Positions 9,406-19,300 of a DNA stretch of 47,038 nt are shown piece by piece. The notes beneath the pieces were generated by a model. The model had not been told where the DNA came from, did no database searches, and saw only the letters and a program-made list of their open reading frames with translations. Source of the stretch: Bacteroidales bacterium (GTDB lineage: Bacteria; Bacteroidota; Bacteroidia; Bacteroidales; JAAYJT01); assembly GCA_012522795.1 (NCBI GenBank), contig JAAYJT010000053.1:1-47038 (forward strand), read 5' to 3'. Position 1 is the first letter of the stretch. Every line of letters starts with the position of its first letter. Both the position numbers and the translations under genes were made by a program.

Positions 9406-10266
9406 ATGAGTAATGGGTATTACAGACCAACGGGCTTTCAGGTATTGCCTCCGGTAGTAAAAAACCTGCTGATCATTAATGGTTTGGCTTTTTTAGCTAC
9501 AATGGCACTTCAAAGCTCTATGGGTATTGACCTTATTGATAAATTCGGATTAAGATACATGGGAGCCGAAAAGTTTGCCCCGTATCAGTTCATCACATAC
9601 ATGTTTTTACATGCAAACTTTGCTCATATTTTTTTCAATATGTTCGCTTTGTGGATGTTTGGTAATGCACTGGAAAATATATGGGGTCCCAAAAAATTCC
9701 TGATCTATTATCTGGTTACCGGTATAGGGGCAGCTATTGTACATTATATCACTATTTATCTGACCCTGAAACCGGATCTTACAATTATCAACAGGTTTCT
9801 TGCTGATCCTGGAATTGTGAACCTTAATGACCTTATTGCCAACCATCGTTTTATGATAAATCAGTCGTCAGGCGAGATATGGGAACATTTTAACGGATTT
9901 AAAAGGGATATGGCAATGTTAGATCATAATCCGGGTAATTATGATGCCTTGCAACGCAGTATTGAATTCATGTCAGAATATAAAACATATTTTCTGAACC
10001 TGCCAAATGTAGTCGGGGCTTCAGGTGCAGTTTTCGGGATACTCCTTGCTTTCGGAATGATATTTCCCAACTATATTATTTACATTTATTTTGCAATCCC
10101 TATAAAAGCCAAATGGTTTGTAATTTTATACGGCTTGCTTGAGCTTTATTTAGGATTTTCGCAATCGTCAAGCAATGTTGCTCATTTTGCCCATCTTGGC
10201 GGTATGATCTTTGGCTATTTCCTTATTATTTTATGGCGTTATAAAAATAAGCCCAATCCTTATTAA
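9406..10266 (+). CDS. Rhomboid family intramembrane serine protease (first of two)
   Basis: 286 residues with at least six predicted membrane segments. The catalytic serine lies in GASGAVFG (about residues 203-210), and the histidine in AHFAHLGG near the last helix. HANFAHIFFNMFALW, typical of the rhomboid HxxxN region, is also present. An insertion of about 80 polar residues (about 124-200, including RFLADPGIVNLND) splits the membrane core before the active-site helix. Rhomboids cleave transmembrane substrates within the membrane; the substrate here is unknown. It is 12 bases after mutL and 2 bases before the second rhomboid, so co-transcription and possibly translational coupling are expected. 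Confidence 0.93.
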   Translation: MSNGYYRPTGFQVLPPVVKNLLIINGLAFLATMALQSSMGIDLIDKFGLRYMGAEKFAPYQFITYMFLHANFAHIFFNMFALWMFGNALENIWGPKKFLIYYLVTGIGAAIVHYITIYLTLKPDLTIINRFLADPGIVNLNDLIANHRFMINQSSGEIWEHFNGFKRDMAMLDHNPGNYDALQRSIEFMSEYKTYFLNLPNVVGASGAVFGILLAFGMIFPNYIIYIYFAIPIKAKWFVILYGLLELYLGFSQSSSNVAHFAHLGGMIFGYFLIILWRYKNKPNPY

Positions 10267-10268
10267 AT

Positions 10269-11192
10269 ATGTATCAGCAAACCACTATTCTTGACCGCTT
10301 AAAAACCTTTTTTGGCAGCTTTTCTGCTTTACCAATGCTAATTTTGATAAATATTAGTATATGGTTGCTCATCAGGTTTTTAGGAGTTTTTGTATTCCTT
10401 TTTTCGAGTGGCGAAGGAAACACATTATATGTTTTAAATAACTTTGTTACACAATGGCTTGCTGTACCTGCCAACGTTGAAGTACTTCTTGCAAAACCAT
10501 GGACACTTGTAACTTACATGTTTCTCCACCTCGATTTCTTTCATATTTTGTTCAATATGTTATGGTTGTTCTGGTTCGGGCAGATATTCCTGCAATACCT
10601 TAATAGCCGCCAGTTGACATTTACATATTTTACCGGAGGATTGTCAGGTGCATTAATCTTTATTCTGTTTTATAATATTTTTCCTGTATTTAAGGCAGCT
10701 TTGCCTCAAGCGCTGGCATTAGGTGCGTCAGCATCGGTATTGGCAATTGTTGTTGCAATTTCTTTCTATGTTCCAAATTACACAATCCACCTTCTTTTAT
10801 TAGGTCCTATAAAACTCAAATATATCGCTATTTTCAGTGTTATTGCCGATTTCTTTATGATCCAGTCAGGGAATGCCGGAGGACATATTGCACATCTTGG
10901 AGGGGCATTATGGGGGTTCATTTTCATTTATGCTTTCAAAAAAGGATTTGACATGTCGAAATTCCTGAAATTTAATTTGTCAAAACCTGCTTTTCGGTTC
11001 AAAAGGAAGAAAAAATCGTCATTTAGAAATGTTTATGTAAATGAGCGTCCATTGACTGACGAAGAATATAATCTTAAGAAAATTGAGAATCAGAAGAAAA
11101 TTGACAGGATTCTTGAAAAAATTAAACGCTCAGGGTATGACAGCCTTAGCAAGGAGGAAAAGGATTTCCTTTTTTACAAAAGCCGCAGATGA
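10269..11192 (+). CDS. Rhomboid family intramembrane serine protease (second of two)
   Basis: 307 residues. The catalytic serine motif is GASAS rather than the usual GxSG, with the general-base histidine in GGHIAHLGG, so the dyad appears complete. HLDFFHILFNMLWLFWFG is the typical rhomboid HxxxxHxxxN region. After the last helix (about residue 220) comes a soluble basic tail rich in Lys, ending in a short conserved domain (RPLTDEEYNLKKIE through the C-terminus) resembling DUF6576 found on Bacteroidota rhomboids. Its polar N-terminus and separate tail make it clearly different from the first rhomboid, so this is not a recent duplication. Confidence 0.92.
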   Translation: MYQQTTILDRLKTFFGSFSALPMLILINISIWLLIRFLGVFVFLFSSGEGNTLYVLNNFVTQWLAVPANVEVLLAKPWTLVTYMFLHLDFFHILFNMLWLFWFGQIFLQYLNSRQLTFTYFTGGLSGALIFILFYNIFPVFKAALPQALALGASASVLAIVVAISFYVPNYTIHLLLLGPIKLKYIAIFSVIADFFMIQSGNAGGHIAHLGGALWGFIFIYAFKKGFDMSKFLKFNLSKPAFRFKRKKKSSFRNVYVNERPLTDEEYNLKKIENQKKIDRILEKIKRSGYDSLSKEEKDFLFYKSRR

Positions 11193-11222
11193 TATTTGCA
11201 CATATGATTAATATCGGTTAAA

Positions 11223-12362
11223 ATGTCGTTTAAAAAAATTGGAAAGCAAATACCAAGATTCATTTCAGGCACTGCTTTACTGTTTAACTTATTTTCAGCT
11301 TTTGCCCTGCTTTTATGCTATCTGGCTTCCTTCACCGATCCTGTTAAATTCTGGCCAATGATATTTTTTGCTCTTGCTTATCCTTTTCTGCTAATTATCA
11401 ATATTTTATTTGTTTTATACTGGCTTTTTCTATTCAAGCGATGGGTGTTCTTATCACTCATTACTATTAGTATTGGCTGGTCTTATCATACCGGTTTTGT
11501 GAAAATCTCAGGCATTGAAGAAAATCCGATTAAAAACCAAAGCATCAGAATAATGTCATTCAATGTCAAAAATTTTGATAACAGAAATAGGATTAATAAA
11601 GAAATAGGCCACACGAAAAACAGGATTTTTGATATGGTTAAGACTGAGGCACCTGATATAGTGTGTTTCCAGGATTTCTATTGTGATAATACAGCGGATT
11701 TTAACACCGTAGAGTTGTTAACTACGAAATATGATTTTCAATATTATTATACTGCACCACCAAATATACGTATCAGACAAAACTATCCCGGAACTACGAC
11801 TTTTAGTAAATACCCGATTATAAATGCCGGAACTTATGTTTTTAAAAGTCTGCCCGACTATGTTGGAATCATAACGGATATTGCAGTGCAAACTGATACT
11901 TTTCGGATCCTTAATTTTCATTTTAAATCCAATATGCTCAGTAAATATGAGCGTACAATGTTTCATGAAATTCCTCAGACCAAGAACCAGGAAGAAACTG
12001 CGACAAAGTTTAAAGGTGTATATAGAAAGGTAAAAGAATCTACGAAACTACGTGCCATACAATCAGTAAAAGTAAGGCAGCTAATTGAAAAATCACCCTA
12101 CCCTGTAATTCTTTGCTGCGATCTTAACGATACTCATACCTCATACACGTATAAACAAATTACAAAAAACCTGAATGATTCATTTACAACAAGTGGCAAA
12201 GGCTTTGGCAGTACTCATATAGGTTTGTTTCCTGTTCTACGTATTGATTATATATTTCATGATCCTTCTTTCAAAGCATGGGGCTTTAAGACCATACGTA
12301 AACATTTGAGTGATCATTACCCCATAGTTACGAATCTTTCCTATGAGTCAGATGAGGGATAG
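11223..12362 (+). CDS. Endonuclease/exonuclease/phosphatase-fold membrane protein
   Basis: 379 residues. The first ~95 residues carry three hydrophobic helices. The rest is an EEP-superfamily domain with recognisable motifs: MSFNVKNF (metal-binding Asn region), DIVCFQDFYC (Glu position of the family is replaced by Gln in FQD), CCDLNDTHTS (catalytic Asp/Asn), RIDYIFHD and SDHYPIV (final Asp-His). Family members include DNases, phosphodiesterases and sphingomyelinases; the membrane topology puts the domain on one side of the inner membrane, and the substrate cannot be told. The Glu-to-Gln change at the metal site is worth noting. It is the last gene of the mutL operon, 30 bases after the rhomboid. 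Confidence 0.88.
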   Translation: MSFKKIGKQIPRFISGTALLFNLFSAFALLLCYLASFTDPVKFWPMIFFALAYPFLLIINILFVLYWLFLFKRWVFLSLITISIGWSYHTGFVKISGIEENPIKNQSIRIMSFNVKNFDNRNRINKEIGHTKNRIFDMVKTEAPDIVCFQDFYCDNTADFNTVELLTTKYDFQYYYTAPPNIRIRQNYPGTTTFSKYPIINAGTYVFKSLPDYVGIITDIAVQTDTFRILNFHFKSNMLSKYERTMFHEIPQTKNQEETATKFKGVYRKVKESTKLRAIQSVKVRQLIEKSPYPVILCCDLNDTHTSYTYKQITKNLNDSFTTSGKGFGSTHIGLFPVLRIDYIFHDPSFKAWGFKTIRKHLSDHYPIVTNLSYESDEG

Positions 12363-12417
12363 CAGGAAGAAAAATAAAACTATAATACAATGATTATATG
12401 CACCTTATAGCGGCTTG

Positions 12418-13137
12418 TTAAAAGTTTGGTTTAAGTGCATACTTTTCGTAAAACTCTTCAATTTTTTGAACAGCTTCTTCAGCAGTATTCACCAGAGAGA
12501 ACAAATCCATATCTTCTTTACTGATCTTCCCGGTTTCAAGCAGACGTTCCTTTATCCAATAAATTAGACCTTCCCAAAAAGTTTTGCCAACCAATACGAT
12601 AGGGAAACTTATGAGCTTATGTGTCTGTATCAGGGTTATGGCTTCAAACAATTCATCAAGAGTACCGAAACCACCTGGCAGCACAATATACCCCTGAGCA
12701 TAACGCATAAACATCACCTTGCGGACAAAGAAATAATCAAAATTAATGAGTTTATCGGGATCAATAAATGGATTTGCAACCTGTTCATGTGGCAGCATTA
12801 TATTTAATCCCACTGATTTTCCACCACCAAAATGCGCTCCTTTATTAGCTGCTTCCATTATTCCAGGACCGCCACCGGTAATAATACCGAATCCTTTTTT
12901 GGTTAGCAGATAAGCTATTTCTTCTGCCAATCTGTATGTTGGATCCCCTGGTCTGGTACGTGCCGAGCCAAATATTGAAACACAAGGTCCTATCCTTGAC
13001 AGTGTTTCATAGCCCTCAACAAATTCTGCCATGATCTTAAAAACTGACCATGAATCATGGGTTTTAATTTCGTTCCAATTTTTGGGCTTAAACGCCTCTC
13101 TTATACGGTCTTCAGTATTAAATTCCGGTTTATTCAT
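12418..13137 (-). CDS. LOG family protein (TIGR00730-type)
   Basis: About 239 residues from the start MNKPEF; an in-frame ATG at 13201-13203 would add 22 poorly conserved, Lys-rich residues immediately after the uvrA stop, so the shorter start is preferred. The signature GGGPGIMEAANKGA (nucleotide-binding loop) and PGGFGTLDELFE (PGGxGTxxE) identify the lysine-decarboxylase-like/LOG family, Rossmann-fold enzymes. Characterised members hydrolyse nucleoside 5'-monophosphates (phosphoribohydrolase, releasing the base). It is downstream of uvrA on the same strand, about 67 bases away, and probably co-transcribed. Confidence 0.93.
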   Translation of the reverse strand: MNKPEFNTEDRIREAFKPKNWNEIKTHDSWSVFKIMAEFVEGYETLSRIGPCVSIFGSARTRPGDPTYRLAEEIAYLLTKKGFGIITGGGPGIMEAANKGAHFGGGKSVGLNIMLPHEQVANPFIDPDKLINFDYFFVRKVMFMRYAQGYIVLPGGFGTLDELFEAITLIQTHKLISFPIVLVGKTFWEGLIYWIKERLLETGKISKEDMDLFSLVNTAEEAVQKIEEFYEKYALKPNF

Positions 13138-13204
13138 TTTCTTATATTTCGTTTTTAATATTTTTATGGAAAAATTTTGCTCAATAAACAAAATTCTAAC
13201 CATC

Positions 13205-16072
13205 TCACAAATTTAATTCACTTTTAAGAAATTCAGCAGTATAACCTTTATTTTGTGCTACTATTTCTTCGGGTGTTCCTTCTGCCACAATATATCCACC
13301 TTCTTCCCCACCTTCAGGACCAAGATCAATTATATAATCCGCAGTTTTTATGACCTCCATATTATGCTCGATCATGATTATAGAATTACCCTTATCCACA
13401 AGCCTGCTTAGCACATCCAGTAAAACTTTTACATCTTCGAAATGCAGTCCGGTAGTTGGTTCATCAAGAATATAAAGTGTTTTTCCTGTATCTTTTCTTG
13501 ATAGCTCAGTTGAAAGCTTTACACGCTGAGCTTCTCCTCCCGATAATGTAGTACTTCGCTGCCCCATAGTAATGTATCCTAATCCAACTTCCTTAAGAGT
13601 TCGGATTTTACGAACAATTGAAGGAATGTTTTCAAAAAACTCCAGTGCCTGATCAATGCTCATGTTGAGTACATCACTGATTGATTTAGCTTTATATCTG
13701 ACTTCGAGAGTTTCTCTGTTATAACGTTTCCCGTAGCAGGTATCACATAAAACATGAACATCGGGTAGAAAATTCATTTCAATGACCTTCACACCAGCTC
13801 CTTTACAGGTTTCACACCGTCCGCCTTTCACATTAAACGAAAACCGACCAGGTTTATATCCTCTTATATTTGCTTCGGGCAACTGGGCATATAATTTCCT
13901 TATTTCATCGAAAACACCTGTATATGTAGCAGGATTTGAGCGTGGGGTCTTACCTATGGGTGACTGATCAATTTCTACGATCTTGTCAATATTTGAGATC
14001 CCAAGAATCTTTTGATATGGAAGTGGTTCTTTTTCTGAACGGTAAAACTTCTTGTTTAGAATGGGGAATAAGGTATTATTGATCAAAGATGATTTTCCGC
14101 TTCCCGAAACGCCTGTTACACAAATAAATATACCAAGCGGTATTTTCAAATCAATGTTTTTAAGATTGTTGCCCGAAGCTCCTTTGAGCACAATGGTCTT
14201 GCCATTGGGAACCCGGCGTTTTTCAGGGATTGAAATAGATTTTTTTCCACTAATATAATCGCAGGTTATAGTATCGCAATAATGCATTTCTTTAGGTGTT
14301 CCCTGAGCCACTATTTTCCCACCTAAACGCCCTGCGCCGGGTCCTATATCTATAATATGATCAGCGGAAAGTATCATTTCCTTATCGTGTTCAACCACAA
14401 TAATTGAATTACCAAGGTCTCTGAGATCCTGTAAAGCCTTGATAAGTCTTTGATTATCACGCTGGTGCAACCCTATACTTGGTTCATCAAGAATATACAA
14501 CACTCCTACAAGCTGAGAACCAATCTGTGTTGCCAGACGAATTCGTTGCGACTCGCCACCACTGAGACTGGCGGCAGGCCGGTTCAGAGTAAGATAACCA
14601 AGCCCCACCTGCAAAAGGAAATCAATACGGTTATTTATTTCCCTTAAAATTTCATGAGCCACTACCCTGCGGCGTTCGTCTATTTTATCCTTTGCCTGAT
14701 TTACCCATTCCCACAAATGAATCAGATCCATATTTACCAGATCCGCTATTGAAGTTTCTGCAATTCTGAAATGCAACGACTCAGTTTTAAGCCTTGCACC
14801 TTTACATACCGGACATTCTATTTTATTCATGAAACCCGAAGCCCATTTTCTGATACTTGCTGATCCACTTTCATTATCCTGGTTCAGAATGAAATTTATA
14901 ATACCGTCGAAATTAAGGTTATATGTACCTATTACCCCAAGATATTCATTTTTGACCTTTATAATTTCCTGAGTACCATAAAATATCTTATCCATGGTTT
15001 CGGAATTCAAGTCACCAACGGGTGTATCAATACTAAATCCTTGATTTTTAAGGATCCCTTCTACCTGTTTGAAAATCCAGCTCTCACGATATTCGCCCAA
15101 TGGTGCAAGCCCTCCTTTGCGGATAGACCTTGACGGGTCAGGCATTATCTTATCCATATCAGCTTCTGAGATCATACCCAGTCCATTGCAGCGCGGGCAG
15201 GCTCCATAAGGCGAATTGAAAGAAAAAGTATTTGGTTCGGGCTCATTATAACTAATCCCTGACGAGGGGTCCATTAACAAGCGACTGTAATATTCAACCT
15301 TTTCAGTATCATTATCCATCATCAGTAATGTGCCACGTCCGAATTTCATTGCAGTCTGAACCGATTGTGAGAGGCGCCTCAATGTATTATCAGAAATCTT
15401 CATATGATCCACAACCAGTTCAATATCATGGATCATATAGCGATCTAGCTGCATCCTGACAACTAATTCCTTTATCTCACCATCAACCCTGACTTTCAAA
15501 AAGCCCTGCTTACGCAGATTATCAAGCAGTTCGCGATAATGCCCCTTACGCCCTTTGACCAGTGGAGCCAGTATCAGCACATTCTTTTTATTGTATTTTT
15601 CTGAGATAAGTTGAACAATCTGATCTTCAGTATGCCTTATCATCTTCTCCCCGCTTATGTATGAGTAAGCGTCGGCAACGCGTGCAAAAAGCAATCGGAT
15701 AAAATCATAAATCTCAGTAATTGTACCCACGGTAGACCGGGGATTACGTCCGGAGGATTTTTGTTCAATTGCCACAACAGGACTCAAGCCTTTAATCTGG
15801 TCAACATCAGGGCGTTCAATATGACTAATGAACTGACGGGCATATGCTGAAAAAGTCTCCATATATCGGCGTTGACCCTCGGCATAAATAGTGTCAAAAG
15901 CAAGAGAAGATTTTCCGCTCCCACTCAAACCTGTAATTACAACCAGCTTATTACGGGGAATAACCAGATCAATATTCTGAAGATTATGAACACGGGCTCC
16001 AAGCACTTCTATCTTTTCGTCCTGTTGCTTAATATGCTTATCCTTGCCTGTATTACTATTTTTGTTATGCAT
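13205..16072 (-). CDS. uvrA: UvrABC system protein A
   Basis: 955 residues, full length for UvrA, the damage-sensing ATPase of nucleotide excision repair. It has two ABC-type nucleotide-binding domains: Walker A GLSGSGKSS at 48-56 and GVSGSGKSS in the C-terminal half. ABC signatures LSGGESQRI and LSGGEAQRV are present, as are zinc-finger pairs CPRCNGLG and CETCKGAG/CDTCYGKRY. LDEPSIGLHQRD and LDEPTTGLHFED are the Walker B/D-loop regions. A -7 promoter match lies about 27 bases upstream, so the leader is short. No SOS-type operator is recognisable. Confidence 0.98.
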   Translation of the reverse strand: MHNKNSNTGKDKHIKQQDEKIEVLGARVHNLQNIDLVIPRNKLVVITGLSGSGKSSLAFDTIYAEGQRRYMETFSAYARQFISHIERPDVDQIKGLSPVVAIEQKSSGRNPRSTVGTITEIYDFIRLLFARVADAYSYISGEKMIRHTEDQIVQLISEKYNKKNVLILAPLVKGRKGHYRELLDNLRKQGFLKVRVDGEIKELVVRMQLDRYMIHDIELVVDHMKISDNTLRRLSQSVQTAMKFGRGTLLMMDNDTEKVEYYSRLLMDPSSGISYNEPEPNTFSFNSPYGACPRCNGLGMISEADMDKIMPDPSRSIRKGGLAPLGEYRESWIFKQVEGILKNQGFSIDTPVGDLNSETMDKIFYGTQEIIKVKNEYLGVIGTYNLNFDGIINFILNQDNESGSASIRKWASGFMNKIECPVCKGARLKTESLHFRIAETSIADLVNMDLIHLWEWVNQAKDKIDERRRVVAHEILREINNRIDFLLQVGLGYLTLNRPAASLSGGESQRIRLATQIGSQLVGVLYILDEPSIGLHQRDNQRLIKALQDLRDLGNSIIVVEHDKEMILSADHIIDIGPGAGRLGGKIVAQGTPKEMHYCDTITCDYISGKKSISIPEKRRVPNGKTIVLKGASGNNLKNIDLKIPLGIFICVTGVSGSGKSSLINNTLFPILNKKFYRSEKEPLPYQKILGISNIDKIVEIDQSPIGKTPRSNPATYTGVFDEIRKLYAQLPEANIRGYKPGRFSFNVKGGRCETCKGAGVKVIEMNFLPDVHVLCDTCYGKRYNRETLEVRYKAKSISDVLNMSIDQALEFFENIPSIVRKIRTLKEVGLGYITMGQRSTTLSGGEAQRVKLSTELSRKDTGKTLYILDEPTTGLHFEDVKVLLDVLSRLVDKGNSIIMIEHNMEVIKTADYIIDLGPEGGEEGGYIVAEGTPEEIVAQNKGYTAEFLKSELNL

Positions 16073-16098
16073 GAACCCCCGGTTAAATTAAAAGTTTG

Positions 16099-16106
16099 CA
16101 AAATTA
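16099..16106 (-). promoter_or_regulatory. Candidate uvrA promoter (-7 element)
   Basis: The minus strand reads TAATTTTG, matching TAnnTTTG, about 27 bases before the uvrA ATG. No -33 TTG at the expected distance. Confidence 0.45.
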
Positions 16107-16313
16107 GCGAAAAATCCTGAGGGCTTGATTGAATGTAATAATACAAAAATAAAAGAATAGTGGTTTTATTAAAAACATGAGCCAAATTATTAATCCGTGT
16201 AATGTAAAAACATATTTTGCTCTTTTGCAGCAGATATTTGATGTTATGACGGCTGATAAAATAAATTTTCATTCAAGCTATTTTCAGTTTTTCAATTCAA
16301 TTACAAAAACTCC

Positions 16314-16321
16314 TACTTTTG
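16314..16321 (+). promoter_or_regulatory. Candidate purL-deoD promoter (-7 element)
   Basis: TACTTTTG matches the -7 consensus, 20 bases before the purL ATG, giving a very short leader. No purine riboswitch is visible upstream. Confidence 0.5.
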
Positions 16322-16340
16322 TACATCAAACAATTACATC

Positions 16341-19300
16341 ATGATACTTTATTTTCAAGCTGAACACCCACTATTTTATGTAATTTCTTATTCAGAAAAA
16401 CTTACAGATCAGACAATTGAGAAATTAAGATGGTTATTTGGAAACGCTTCTTTTGTTGACAAAATAAGGCTTGAAGGTTTTTTCATTGGTCCCCGGAGCG
16501 AAATGATAACTCCGTGGAGTACGAATGCTGTGGAAATAACACAAAACATGGGAATAAACGGAATAACACGGATTGAGAAATTCTTTGCAGCTGAAAACGA
16601 CAAAGTCTCCTATGACAAAATGTTACAACAACTATATAAAGGCATTGATCAACAAATTTTCACAATTGATCGCAAAGCTGAGCCCTTAAAGCCATTACAT
16701 GATATTTCGGACTACAATCATGAATTTGGATTAGCATTGAGCAATGATGAAATTGCTTACCTTGAAGAACTTAGTAAAAAAATAAAACGTCCTTTGACTG
16801 ATTGCGAAGTTTTTGGGTTTTCACAGATAAATTCCGATCATTGCCGTCATAAAATTTTCAATGGTAAATTTATAATTGATGGTAATGAAAAGGATGAAAC
16901 ACTTTTTCAATTAATAAAAAAGACATCGAAACTTAATCCGGGCAAGATGATTTCGGCATATAGCGATAATGTGGCTTTCATACAAGGTCCTGAGGCTATT
17001 CAGTTTGCGCCCCTTGTTCAGCATAAATCTGATTTTTTTGTACTTAAAGATATAGAAACAGTGCTTTCACTTAAAGCCGAAACTCATAATTTTCCCACTA
17101 CTGTAGAACCATATAATGGTGCCGCAACGGGCACAGGCGGCGAAATACGTGATCGTATGGCGGGAGGAAAGGGCAGCCTGCCACTTGCAGGAACTGCAGT
17201 GTATATGACATCGTATCCCAGACTTGACCCTTCTTTAAAATGGCAATCCACCCTGAACGAGAGGAAATGGCTATATCAGACTCCGCTGGATATTTTAATA
17301 AAAGCCTCAAATGGTGCCAGCGATTTTGGCAATAAATTCGGGCAGCCCCTCATTTGTGGCAGCTTATTCACTTTTGAACACCATGAATCTGGAAAAACAC
17401 ATGGTTATGATAAAGTAATCATGCTTGCCGGAGGAATTGGTTATGCCAGAAAAGAAGATGCTATAAAAGGTAATCCTGCTCCCGGCGACCAGATCATTGT
17501 CATGGGTGGAGATAATTACAGGATAGGATTGGGAGGTGGTGCTGTTTCGTCAGTAGCAACAGGCGAATATGCCAATCAGATTGAAATGAATGCCGTTCAG
17601 AGATCAAATCCCGAGATGCAAAAACGCGTTTTTAACGTAATAAGGGCAATGACTGAAATTGACGAAAACCCTATAGTTTCAATACATGATCATGGCGCCG
17701 GCGGACATCTTAACACCATCAGCGAGTTAATTGAAAATACAGGAGCTGTTATCAATATGAATAAATTGCCTTTAGGCGATCCTACCCTTTCTCCGAAAGA
17801 ACTAGCAAGTAATGAATCGCAAGAGCGCATGGGACTGGTTGTAAAGAGCAAAGATTTTAATTTGCTGAAACTCATTTCAGAACGTGAACGTGCGCCAATG
17901 TTTAATGTAGGAGTAGTTGGTTCAGACCATCGCCTGGTTTTCGATAATCCTGAAGCAGATAATAAACCAGTTGATCTTTATATAAGTGATTTATTTGGTA
18001 AGGCACCGCAAACTGTACTTAATGACAAACATTTGCAGCATACATACGAAGACATTGAATATCAGGAAAATGAAACAGAGCGGTATATTAAAAATGTTCT
18101 CCGGCTGGAATCTGTTGCCTGTAAAGACTGGCTTACCAATAAAGCTGATCGTTCGGTAACAGGAAAAGTAGGAATGCAGCAATGTACGGGCGAATTGCAG
18201 TTACCTTTGAATAATCTTGGGGTAATGGCTATTGATTATCAAGGCTTTAAAGGTGTTGCAACTGCAATTGGCCATGCTCCTTTGCCAGCCCTTATTGATC
18301 CTGAGGCAGGTTCGCGATTAAGCATCGCTGAGGCATTAACCAATCTGGTTTGGGCACCACTGACATATGGACTGGCAGGAGTTTCATTAAGTGCAAACTG
18401 GATGTGGCCTGCAAAAAATGAAGGAGAAAACAACAGGTTGTACCAGGCAGTTAAAGCAGCCAGCGATTTTGCTATTGCGCTGGGTATCAACATTCCAACA
18501 GGAAAGGATTCACTTTCAATGACTCAAAAATATCCTGACGGAAAAACCGTGTTTGCTCCCGGAACTGTTATCATATCAGCCATTGCCGAAGTTGAGAATA
18601 TTCAGAGAGTAATTACTCCGGTTTTAAAAGCAGACTTATTGACAACGTTAGTTTACATTGATTTCTCAAACGAACATTTTCAATTAGGAGGCAGTGCTTT
18701 TGCACAAACACAGAACAAAATTGGTAGCAAAGCTGTAAATATGCAGGATGCGGAATACTTTTCCAGGGCTTTCAATGCTGTGCAGACGCTCTTAAAAAAG
18801 GAAAAGATCATTGCCGGTCATGATATTTCTTCCGGAGGTTTGATCACCAGCCTTCTAGAAATGTGTTTTGCAGGAAATAATATGGGTTTGGACCTGAATT
18901 TCAACTCGCTGAATATTGAAGACACTGTTAAAATACTGTTTAGCGAGAATCCCGGAGTGATTATCCAGACTAGCGATCTGGATTATGTAAGTGTCTTCCT
19001 TCACGAACACAATATACGTTTTCATATTATTGGAAAACCTGTTTTCGAAAAGAGGCTCAAAATTACAAATCACTTAACCAAATTAGATCTGGATTTTGAA
19101 GAATACAGAGCAATCTGGTTCAAGACTTCATATCTTTTTGATCAGCATCAATGTAAAAAGGGATTTGCAGAGAAACGTTTTGCAAACTTCGATAAGCAAC
19201 CGTTAAACTATAAATTTCCGAAGCAATTTACCGGATTGTTTAAGCAATATGGTATTGATCCTGCAAGGAAAAATCTCGGCGGTATAAAAGCTGCCATTAT

